Notes under the pieces: model-generated
Databases searched by the model: none
Told to the model about the DNA's origin: nothing
The model's input: the letters and a program-made list of their open reading frames with translations, nothing else
Program-made: the position numbers and the translations under genes
Assembly: GCA_945906715.1 (NCBI GenBank)
Contig: CAMDRK010000190.1
Location: 1 to 5,606, forward strand
From: Nitrospira lenta
GTDB lineage: Bacteria; Nitrospirota; Nitrospiria; Nitrospirales; Nitrospiraceae
Direction of reading: 5' to 3'
Length of the DNA: 5,606 nt
Shown here: positions 1-4,995 of the stretch, in pieces
How positions within the stretch are numbered: the stretch's first letter is position 1
Layout: every line of letters begins with the position of its first letter

Positions 1-10
1 CGAAATCATA

Positions 11-108
11 AGTGCTGAGTCTTGAGTGCTGAGTTCTGAGTTGTCCCAGGAGCCATACGTTCCGTTTCAACTAAACAACTCAGAACTTATAACTCAGAAC
101 TCATAACT
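11..108. repeat. Inverted repeat made of tandem 7-bp units
   Basis: The left arm (11-43) is a run of heptamers of the form AGTNNTG: AGTGCTG, AGTCTTG, AGTGCTG, AGTTCTG, then a partial unit. The right arm (76-108) carries the same kind of units in reverse complement, and the two arms match at 26 of 33 positions. The innermost part, 32-44 against 75-87, is a perfect 13-bp inverted repeat around a 30-bp spacer. The structure ends 9 bp before the GTG start of the next gene, so it lies in that gene's leader or promoter region. Tandem heptamers resemble the short tandemly repeated repetitive sequences known from cyanobacteria. A role as a terminator for an upstream gene or as an mRNA stem-loop is possible but not shown. 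Confidence 0.8.
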
Positions 109-117
109 GGAGCATTT

Positions 118-1506
118 GTGCTGGGTAAATCTCTTCCAATCTTCAATGCTCCGTCTCTGGCGGGCGCGTTCGGAAGCATTCAACAACAGGTTTCGCAGTT
201 CTTTACTCCGCCATCCACGGCTCCCGCGCCGCACGACGGCCGGACGGTCGATGACTTCAAGCCCTATCTCATCGCGCTGAACCTTACGAAGCGCTGCAAC
301 CTCAAGTGCGACCATTGTTACCTCGACGCGACGACGAAATCAGCCGGCGGGGACGATGAACTCACGACCGAAGAGTGTTACAAGCTCATCGATCAGATTG
401 CCGAGGTCAATAAGGGCTGTCTCCTCGTGATCACAGGCGGCGAACCGCTTGTCCGTCCTGACATCCTCGATATCGCGCGCCATGCCGTGAAACTCGGTTT
501 CATGGTGGTGTTCGGGACCAATGGCATGTTGATCGATGACCGGATGGCGAAGGATCTGGTCGCGATCGGCGTGATGGGCATGGGTATCAGTATCGACTCA
601 CTTGATCCCCTAAAGCACAATCGTTTCCGCGGCGTGCCCGGCGCATGGGAAGCAGCGCTCGCCGGCATCGAGGCCTGCAAGCGGAACGGGCTGGCCTTCC
701 AGGTGCACTTCAGCGCGCAGCCCATGAATTATCAGGAGCTGCCTGAAGTGATCGATTGGGCGCACCAGCTTGGCGCCAAAGTCCTCAATGTCTTCTTTAT
801 GGTCTGCACAGGCCGTGGTGAGGAACTGACCGACATTACTCCGGCCCAATATGAAGAGGTGCTCGGCTACCTGGTCAATTGTCAGGATAATTATAAGGGC
901 ATGCTCGTCCGGGCCCGATGCGCGCCACATTTCAAGCGGCTGGCGTATGAGAAGGACCCGAACTCTCCAATTACCAAGGCGACGGGGTATATGGGGGGCG
1001 GCTGCCTCGCCGGTACCAACTACGCGCGCGTGACCCCTAACGGTGAACTGACCCCTTGCCCCTATATGCCGCTTTCAGCCGGGAATATCCGCGAGACCAG
1101 CTTCGTCGACCTGTGGGAAAAGTCCGATGTGTTTAATTCCTTTCGCTACCCGCATCTGAAGGGTAAATGCGGCGATTGCGAATACACAGACATCTGCGGC
1201 GGCTGCCGCGCTCGCCCCTACGTCGATCACGGAGACTGGCTGGACGAAGATCAATGGTGTCTCTACACACCGAAAGGTGGCGAGAAGATCAAGGTCGCAT
1301 TTAATACGCCGGAAGAAAGCTCCGTGGCGTGGGACGGGGACTCGGAAACACGGCTCAACAGGATTCCCTATTTCTTACGCGCCATGGTGAAGAAAGGCGT
1401 TGAAAAGCATGCGCGCGAGAATAACATCGCGCTGATTACCATCGAGTTAATGGAAGAACTCCGCAAGAAACGCTTCGGCAACGACGCACCGATGTTCAGA
1501 CCATAA
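118..1506 (+). CDS. Radical SAM/SPASM protein with C-terminal PCP_red-like domain (NirJ/AhbC/AhbD-like)
   Basis: This is a 462-residue cytoplasmic radical SAM enzyme. The CxxxCxxC cluster motif is at C60, C64 and C67, and the SAM-binding GGEP is at 107-110. A SPASM-type C-terminal part has cysteines at 268, 296, 314, 351, 354, 360, 363 and 381, enough for auxiliary 4Fe-4S clusters. The stretches around RARCAPHF, TPCPYMP and CGGCRARPY resemble the NirJ/AhbC/AhbD enzymes that modify heme precursors. Residues about 413-454 (NRIPYFLRAMVKKGVEKHAR onward) look like the PCP_red domain found at the C terminus of light-independent protochlorophyllide reductase subunit B. The start is GTG, with GGAG five bases upstream (109-112). 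A low-complexity tail (about 1-45) precedes the core. A CopD-like membrane protein follows on the same strand. The domain calls are strong. A role in heme or another tetrapyrrole pathway is inference, and peptide modification remains possible because SPASM proteins also do that. Confidence 0.9.
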   Translation: MLGKSLPIFNAPSLAGAFGSIQQQVSQFFTPPSTAPAPHDGRTVDDFKPYLIALNLTKRCNLKCDHCYLDATTKSAGGDDELTTEECYKLIDQIAEVNKGCLLVITGGEPLVRPDILDIARHAVKLGFMVVFGTNGMLIDDRMAKDLVAIGVMGMGISIDSLDPLKHNRFRGVPGAWEAALAGIEACKRNGLAFQVHFSAQPMNYQELPEVIDWAHQLGAKVLNVFFMVCTGRGEELTDITPAQYEEVLGYLVNCQDNYKGMLVRARCAPHFKRLAYEKDPNSPITKATGYMGGGCLAGTNYARVTPNGELTPCPYMPLSAGNIRETSFVDLWEKSDVFNSFRYPHLKGKCGDCEYTDICGGCRARPYVDHGDWLDEDQWCLYTPKGGEKIKVAFNTPEESSVAWDGDSETRLNRIPYFLRAMVKKGVEKHARENNIALITIELMEELRKKRFGNDAPMFRP

Positions 1507-1581
1507 CGTGAGGGGTGAGGGGTAAGGGGTGGTAAGAAGTATTCTCTCAGGGCGCGATCCGCACGCCGCACGCCTCACGTT
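1505..1581. repeat. Second heptamer-based inverted repeat between two genes
   Basis: The left arm (1505-1527) begins in the last two bases of the upstream stop codon and runs through GTGAGGG-type 7-bp units. The right arm (1559-1581) holds the degenerate reverse complement. The outermost 9 bp are perfect (AACGTGAGG at 1505-1513, CCTCACGTT at 1573-1581), and overall 18 of 23 positions match. The architecture is the same as in the repeat at 11-108 but the unit sequence differs. It could fold as an intercistronic stem-loop, affecting mRNA stability or partial termination between the two + strand genes. There is no T-run that would make it a standard terminator. Confidence 0.7.
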
Positions 1582-1602
1582 TCAGGCCTAACGGTTATCG
1601 GA

Positions 1603-2115
1603 ATGGACGGTCTCCAAGGCATCGTCACCGACTTCAATACGCTGATCCCGATCATCAATCATTGGCTCCACTTGTTGTCGGCGGTCATTTGGATCGGCGG
1701 ACTCGCATTCCTCGTTATGGCCGTGACTCCTGGGCTGAAGAAGGCGGTTTCCAAGGAGCAGATCAAGCCGATCACCGACGCGTTCTATCAGCATTACAAA
1801 AAAGTCGCGGGCATCCTGCTCATCGTCCTGCTATTTACCGGTGGCATCAATTTTCACTACGTCAATCAGGCTATCACCTTGCAAACCGGCAGCGGGATTC
1901 AGAGCCATGCCAAATACCTGACCGTCTTTTTTATCAAGCTACTTCTCGCCCTTGGTCTCCTCACGCTGTTCCTCTATACGGTGCTCTTCAAGTCCGATGA
2001 TGCAGACGAAGAGGGAGGGGAGTCCTATGAGGCAATCCCCTTTCAACGAGCCGCACTCTGGATCGGTATTTTCATCCTCCTCTGTGCTGCTGCGATGAAA
2101 CATCTCCACCAATAG
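1603..2115 (+). CDS. Four-helix membrane protein, CopD/HemJ-like
   Basis: This 170-residue integral membrane protein has four predicted helices at about 16-41, 68-87, 105-129 and 148-164. Helix 1 carries NHWLHLLSAVIWIGGLAF, with H20 and H23 followed by W30-x-GG. This pattern is typical of CopD-type copper-resistance membrane domains and of the related HemJ protoporphyrinogen oxidases. H64, H85 and H102 near the membrane borders, plus the HAKYLTVFFIK segment before helix 3, fit the same fold. A short acidic loop (DDADEEGGE) separates helices 3 and 4, and the protein ends in MKHLHQ. The ATG has no good Shine-Dalgarno sequence (only CGGA immediately before it), so translation may be weak or depend on the upstream gene 96 bp away. 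Copper transport, heme binding and porphyrinogen oxidation are all possible. The neighbouring radical SAM gene tilts towards tetrapyrrole chemistry, but that is inference. Confidence 0.78.
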   Translation: MDGLQGIVTDFNTLIPIINHWLHLLSAVIWIGGLAFLVMAVTPGLKKAVSKEQIKPITDAFYQHYKKVAGILLIVLLFTGGINFHYVNQAITLQTGSGIQSHAKYLTVFFIKLLLALGLLTLFLYTVLFKSDDADEEGGESYEAIPFQRAALWIGIFILLCAAAMKHLHQ

Positions 2116-2280
2116 ACCTGGCTCCATCTTCAGCTTCCCATCGCATCCATCTGCTGTAATTTCTCCGTGCCTGTATCTCGCAGGATAAGGAACGTACCCA
2201 AACGGATACGCTTCTATCCGATGGCCGCATCTTTCCTCCTTGCTCGTTAAGTCACGTCTACTCAATAGCTTATGAATGCA
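2116..2280. other. Intergenic stretch without a recognisable gene
   Basis: No coding signal is convincing here on either strand. The minus-strand reading frame across 1939-2265 is a shadow of the membrane-protein gene. One perfect 6-bp hairpin (CGGATA at 2203-2208, TATCCG at 2215-2220, loop of 6) is present but lacks a T-run, so it is a poor terminator. A weak -10-like TATGAA occurs at 2271-2276 without a good -35 partner. Confidence 0.5.
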
Positions 2281-2637
2281 GGTCCCGGATTATTTTCACT
2301 GGGAAACCCTGGTATAGGGGTTGCTGTATCGCTGTATTCTTCTCATCGGCAGACAGAAGGGGCGTAAGCGCAATGGTTGAAGCTGGAAGTGTATTGGGGA
2401 AGCGAAACGCCGACGGGTGCCCACTCGAGAGGTTTATGCCTCTCATGCCGGTGGGACTACCTCTGGATTATGCCCATCCGGAGTCCTCCCGCCGCCATGC
2501 GCTTCCGCCATCGGGGCTGCGTCCTGCCACTCGGCAGCGGCGCGGCCCTCCAACCTGACAGGGGCCATCTGAAGCGTGAGTCGAGCCATAGTCCGGTGGG
2601 CTATATCAGTTCAGGGTGAAAATTGGAGAGGTGTACA
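2281..2637 (+). ncRNA. Candidate structured RNA leader upstream of the ribbon-helix-helix gene
   Basis: This GC-rich non-coding stretch contains several good hairpins in the + orientation. They are AACCCT/GGGGTT (2305-2310 with 2317-2322), CCCAC+GAGAGG/CCTCTC+GTGGG (2420-2424, 2427-2432, 2439-2444, 2451-2455), and GGGCTGCG+CTGCC/GGCAG+CGCGGCCC (2514-2521, 2524-2528, 2533-2537, 2541-2548). The last is ATAGTCC/GGGCTAT (2588-2594? with the partner ending near 2604), ending about 20 bases before the Shine-Dalgarno sequence. Short open frames cross it (for example 2373-2558 and 2377-2619) but show no family features. It matches no riboswitch class I can name. It may be a cis-regulatory leader, an independent small RNA, or simply GC-rich decayed sequence. 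Confidence 0.35.
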
Positions 2638-3042
2638 ATGTCGCTGACCAATCAGGCCATTTTGAGTGGTTCGACCAAGAATGAATATTGTGCTGCCCCT
2701 AGTCCGCCTTCCAGATCCCAAGAGGCTGGGCAGCAACAACCCCCTCGAATGGTCAGGCTCACAGTCAGCCTTCCTGGCGATCTCGTCGATCACCTGCGCG
2801 ATGCAGTGTATTGGAGTCCTAGTTTGACGCTCGCATGGCTGATCGCGAAGTCCCTACGGACGTCCCTGACAGAGATGGAATCCTTGCGTCAGAGTCCCTT
2901 CCCGAAACGAACGAGGGCGCTCCGCGCGGGACGCCCTCGATTAGTCGGACAGTCGATGAATGTGTCTCCTCCTGCCAGGGTCACCAGCAACGGGACAGAT
3001 TGTCAGGCTAAAGGGGGTATTCAGGCGAGACTTATCTCATGA
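2638..3042 (+). CDS. Ribbon-helix-helix (Arc/MetJ-like) DNA-binding protein
   Basis: This 134-residue protein has a ribbon-helix-helix core. The beta strand is VRLTVSLP (39-46), helix 1 is DLVDHLRDAVYWSP (48-61) and helix 2 is LTLAWLIAKSLRTSLTEMESL (63-83). It is followed by FPKR...LRAGRP (88-100), a tail I associate with small plasmid- and chromosome-borne RHH proteins. Such proteins bind operator DNA as dimers through the beta strand, so a repressor or partition-type role is likely; the target is unknown. The first 37 residues are polar and rich in Ser, Pro and Gln, probably disordered, as is the region after residue 101. The start is the ATG at 2638, placed 6 bases after a strong GGAGAGG (2625-2631). 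A TTG at 2623 in the same frame would lie just before this site and is unlikely. No toxin or ParA partner is adjacent. Confidence 0.72.
   Translation: MSLTNQAILSGSTKNEYCAAPSPPSRSQEAGQQQPPRMVRLTVSLPGDLVDHLRDAVYWSPSLTLAWLIAKSLRTSLTEMESLRQSPFPKRTRALRAGRPRLVGQSMNVSPPARVTSNGTDCQAKGGIQARLIS
2912..2939 (+). other. Strong hairpin inside the RHH coding sequence
   Basis: An 8-bp perfect inverted repeat (CGAGGGCG at 2912-2919, CGCCCTCG at 2932-2939) is extended by TCC/GGA pairs inside the loop (2921-2923 with 2929-2931). It encodes part of the KRTRALRAGRPR tail. No T-run follows, so it is not a typical terminator. It may be only a product of GC-rich codons. Confidence 0.5.
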
Positions 3043-3090
3043 CGTTCATCGAGTGATGGCCAGGAGTGGATCGTTCCACAAGCCGGTCTT

Positions 3091-3125
3091 GTTCCCTCCG
3101 CTCCATAGCATGGAGGAGAGGGAAC
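3091..3125. terminator. Hairpin between convergent genes, possible bidirectional terminator
   Basis: GTTCCCTC (3091-3098) pairs perfectly with GAGGGAAC (3118-3125), and inside it CTCCAT (3101-3106) pairs with ATGGAG (3110-3115) around a 3-base loop. A symmetric 2x2 internal loop separates the two stems, giving 14 paired positions. It lies in the 108-bp gap between the 3' ends of the + strand RHH gene and the minus-strand membrane-protein gene, where a shared terminator is expected. Neither side has a clean T-run, so termination efficiency is uncertain. Two smaller overlapping hairpins (3066-3079 and 3078-3092) precede it. Confidence 0.5.
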
Positions 3126-3150
3126 GACGAACGGTCGTGAAAATAATAGG

Positions 3151-3342
3151 CTAGAGCTTTTTGAAGAATGAATCGTAGACGCCGTAAGCCAGAATCAGTC
3201 CGATCAATACGTAATAGATGCTCGAGATCCCGCTATAATCAGGCGGCCCCTCACCCTTCGGCTCATTCGCTAGAACGTAGGATACGCTAGCCAGCAGGAC
3301 CGTACCAGCTGCCGCAACAATCCCTATACAAATCTTTTTCAT
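3151..3342 (-). CDS. Small membrane protein with N-terminal signal-like segment, unknown function
   Basis: This 63-residue protein matches no family I recognise. Residues 1-25 (MKK, a hydrophobic core, then SYVLA) look like a signal peptide with a possible cleavage site after A25, or else a first membrane helix. A short hydrophilic linker rich in Pro and Gly (26-38) leads to a second hydrophobic helix at 39-60 (starting ISSIYYVLIGLILAYG) and a lysine-ending tail, FFKKL. If cleaved, the mature product would be a 38-residue single-helix protein, the size of accessory subunits of respiratory or transport complexes; this is only an analogy. The ATG at 3342 is chosen because GGGAGG lies about 7 bases upstream (AGGAAGGGAGGG in 3349-3360) and a signal-like sequence begins there. 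The longer reading frame upstream, to 3699, is not used because it reads through a repeat element. It has its own promoter candidate and converges with the RHH gene. Confidence 0.72.
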   Translation of the reverse strand: MKKICIGIVAAAGTVLLASVSYVLANEPKGEGPPDYSGISSIYYVLIGLILAYGVYDSFFKKL

Positions 3343-3388
3343 AGTCAACCCTCCCTTCCTCTGACCAAATGAACAAAAAGAGGGGGGT

Positions 3389-3418
3389 ATCATACTGGAC
3401 CTGTCAGGCCAGATGCAA
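3389..3418 (-). promoter_or_regulatory. Candidate sigma70-type promoter for the small membrane protein
   Basis: On the minus strand, TTGCAT (3413-3418) and TATGAT (3389-3394) are separated by 18 bp. TATGAT matches the -10 consensus at 5 of 6 positions and TTGCAT matches the -35 consensus at 3 to 4. The start codon is 47 bases from the -10 box, leaving a 5' leader of about 40 bases. The spacer contains the short palindrome CCTGACAGG (3400-3408), which could be an operator. Confidence 0.45.
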
Positions 3419-3472
3419 TGGTTTTTGATACTCATTATGGGGAGTCTGGGAGGCACGACTAAGCGGGAGAGG

Positions 3473-3677
3473 CTAGCAGGCTGCGGAAAAACTCGACGCA
3501 CACATACAATGCCCTTGAAATATGACAGACAGAGCGATGACTCCAACAACCTCAGGATGCTCAAAATGCCGTCCAGCAAGGCCGCAGCGAGCGAAGAGGC
3601 GAGGCGTACGCTTCGGTACGTTGAGCCTCTGAGCGACGCGAGAACGCCGCTGGCGGACTTTTTCAGCATCCTGCTAG
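3473..3677. mobile_element. MITE-like palindromic repeat with 21-bp terminal inverted repeats
   Basis: The ends 3473-3493 and 3657-3677 are inverted repeats matching at 18 of 21 positions (CTAGCAGG...GAAAAA..T). Both ends begin with CTAG, which may be a 4-bp target duplication or part of the repeat. A third related copy, CAGGATGCTCAAAATG, starts at 3553, so 3553-3673 also forms a long imperfect hairpin. Its outer 9 bp are perfect (3553-3561 with 3665-3673), and its centre is CGTAC/GTACG (3605-3609 with 3616-3620) around a GCTTCG loop. It has no transposase and no credible gene. The sequence resembles a repeat I recall as interspersed in Nitrospira genomes. The right end overlaps the stop codon of the SWIM gene. 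Confidence 0.65.
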
Positions 3678-4591
3678 GAGACGGCAGCTTTCTTGGCAAG
3701 CGCTTTCAATGCCGTAGATACATCTTTGAAGGAATGGGCAAGTTTGTTGAGTTGTGGTCCCCTTGCCATCATCTCGGTCGCGATAGACGCGAGTTGACCG
3801 TCGTAGATCGCGACTTCTGAGGCAACCTCGGCAACCTTTGTGAGCATCTCTTTGTACGTGGTCAGTTCCTGCTGCAGTTGTTGAGAGTTGGTTTGGGCGG
3901 CCTTGATCTCTTCCATGGAAGCTTGCAGCTGTTGCGTTAATCGACCGACATAGGCCTCTCGGGCTCGCATGTCGGATTCCAGGTTGACCCGCATTTCTTC
4001 GCTTTCATGGCGGCGTTCCTCCAGATTACGAATGGCCTGAATCCAGGGGGCGAGATCCCCACCGAGCTTTGGAGAATCAGGCAACGGCTGCCCACATTCC
4101 AAGGCTCTTATCCCAGTTTTCAGCCATTCGACGAATACCATGACCTCTCCCAGCTTCAGGTCGGTCGTCGAAGCAGGACCTGGTACAGGGGCGCTGTCTC
4201 GATTTAGGGGCGCTTGCGCTGGCTGTGGAGTTGCAGACTGTTTCGCATTTTTTTGCTGACCACTTCTCGGCTGTGTCCAGCGGTGATATTCCAACAGGAC
4301 TGCAATACAGTGACGACACATCGGCTCTTCAGGCAGTGCACAGCTGCACTTTGAGACGAGATGCCCCTCTTTGAGTCGTATCGTCTGTTCGTAGAGTCCT
4401 GAATTCCCGATGACGGCGGACGAAATCTGGGCATCATCGGCCTCGACGATCCGAACACGATTTTGAGAGAGATATTGATTGCCGATGTGAAAGGCATTGC
4501 GATCAACCACGGCCTGGATCATCGGAGGATCCAGGAGGCTTAATCGCTCGGCGGAACAGGGGATCTTATTTCGCATGCGCTGCGTTCCCAA
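3674..4591 (-). CDS. SWIM zinc-finger protein with C-terminal coiled coil
   Basis: This protein of up to 305 residues has a SWIM zinc finger at about 66-100, with the CxC(n)CxH ligands C82, C84, C92 and H94 (KCSCALPEEPMCRHCIAVLL). SWIM fingers bind DNA or partner proteins and commonly sit beside helicase or recombination factors. Residues about 106-143 are a Pro/Gln/Ala-rich linker. Residues 144-165 may form a short helical domain. Residues about 184-250 are a long, heptad-rich coiled coil (IRNLEERRHESEEMRVNLES and onward), suggesting oligomerisation. No ATPase or nuclease motif is present, so it is probably an adaptor or DNA-binding component. The start is uncertain. The outer start is TTG at 4591, with GAGG 10 bases upstream; an ATG at 4576 (residue 6) has only a weak GGGA upstream. 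The stop codon at 3674-3676 lies inside the terminal repeat of the adjoining mobile element, so the original C terminus may have been longer. Confidence 0.8.
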   Translation of the reverse strand: MGTQRMRNKIPCSAERLSLLDPPMIQAVVDRNAFHIGNQYLSQNRVRIVEADDAQISSAVIGNSGLYEQTIRLKEGHLVSKCSCALPEEPMCRHCIAVLLEYHRWTQPRSGQQKNAKQSATPQPAQAPLNRDSAPVPGPASTTDLKLGEVMVFVEWLKTGIRALECGQPLPDSPKLGGDLAPWIQAIRNLEERRHESEEMRVNLESDMRAREAYVGRLTQQLQASMEEIKAAQTNSQQLQQELTTYKEMLTKVAEVASEVAIYDGQLASIATEMMARGPQLNKLAHSFKDVSTALKALAKKAAVS

Positions 4592-4622
4592 TCATTAACA
4601 ACCTCGTCAGGTCATGCGGCGT

Positions 4623-4651
4623 AGTCTGAAACAGACCGTAAAAACTGTCAA
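4623..4651 (-). promoter_or_regulatory. Possible promoter and operator upstream of the SWIM gene
   Basis: A perfect -35 hexamer TTGACA reads on the minus strand at 4646-4651. At 17-bp spacing the -10 position (4623-4628) is CAGACT, a poor match. The -10 overlaps a perfect inverted repeat, GTCTG-AAA-CAGAC (4624-4636), which is a reasonable binding site for a dimeric repressor. A weak -10 combined with an overlapping palindrome suggests regulated transcription, but the call is tentative. Confidence 0.3.
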
Positions 4652-4683
4652 GGAATGACCTGTTTCCCGCAGGCGATTTGCAT
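4648..4683 (-). CDS. Possible 11-residue leader peptide (MQIACGKQVIP)
   Basis: The ATG at 4683 is preceded 7 bases upstream by GGGAG in a purine-rich context (AGAAGGGAGAACGACC), a better ribosome-binding site than the one of the downstream SWIM gene. The reading frame stops after 11 codons, 56 bases before the TTG start of that gene. It could be a translated leader or attenuator-type peptide, a remnant of a decayed gene, or chance. The peptide has no run of a single amino acid that would indicate attenuation. Confidence 0.2.
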   Translation of the reverse strand: MQIACGKQVIP

Positions 4684-4823
4684 GGTCGTTCTCCCTTCTA
4701 TCGGCGCCAACAGCGCATATTCTTTGATTGCACGGCGCGTCTATCCATTACGCGCGTATCCGCGATTGCAATAGAAGTTTCATAGGTCCTGCGGGCTAGA
4801 CGAGGGTTACTGATGCGACCAGT

Positions 4824-4927
4824 AAATAGTGCGTTCCCGTCCTTCGACAGGCTCAGGGCGAACGGGCTTCAAGCCTACCGTTCGTGGTGAGCTTGTCGAA
4901 CCATGAACATCTGCATACGCACTATTT
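4824..4927. repeat. Palindromic interspersed repeat (TTCGACA...GTCGAA type) with short terminal inverted repeats
   Basis: Outer ends AAATAGTGCGT (4824-4834) and ACGCACTATTT (4917-4927) are a perfect 11-bp inverted repeat. Inside, 4841-4865 and 4878-4902 are inverted copies matching at about 19 of 25 positions (CCTTCGACAGGCTCAGGGCG and CCGTTCGTGGTGAGCTTGTC parts). A central GGCTT-C-AAGCC hairpin lies at 4865-4875. The inner sequence is a palindromic repeat widely seen in environmental bacterial genomes and often mis-annotated as small proteins starting MVSLSNHE. The whole 104-bp unit could extrude as a cruciform or fold as a stable RNA hairpin. Confidence 0.75.
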
Positions 4928-4995
4928 GGTGGTTGGCTCAGTAAGTGGCGCGAGGCAAGAGTTTTTCCGGCGAAGGTTTCCTGGATCCTGTCCGG

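Larger units (their letters stand above)
4592..4995. other. Gene-poor region between the SWIM and CDGSH genes
   Basis: This 404-bp stretch contains no convincing standard-sized gene. It holds the possible promoter and leader peptide near the SWIM gene and the palindromic repeat at 4824-4927. The remaining parts (about 4690-4823 and 4928-4995) show no recognisable gene, RNA or clear terminator. Confidence 0.6.

Noticed and set aside
11..108. Possible CRISPR-like array
   Set aside because: The repeats are contiguous 7-bp units in inverted arms, with no unique spacers of about 30 bp and no cas genes nearby.
393..930. Minus-strand frames of 106 to 110 codons within the radical SAM gene
   Set aside because: They are antisense shadows of a strongly supported gene, without motifs of their own.
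2203..2220. Hairpin as terminator of the CopD-like gene
   Set aside because: The stem is only 6 bp, no T-run follows, and it lies about 90 bases past the stop codon.
2623..2637. TTG start 15 bases upstream for the RHH protein
   Set aside because: The TTG lies directly before the GGAGAGG ribosome-binding site, which is well placed for the ATG at 2638. The extra residues MERCT would be that site translated.
3343..3699. Upstream extension of the small membrane protein to a 182-residue frame
   Set aside because: The extension reads through the MITE-like repeat and the promoter candidate. The internal ATG at 3342 has a good ribosome-binding site and begins a signal-like sequence.
3413..3820. + strand frame of 135 codons
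   Set aside because: It consists mostly of the repeat element and the antisense of the SWIM coiled-coil gene, with no family features.
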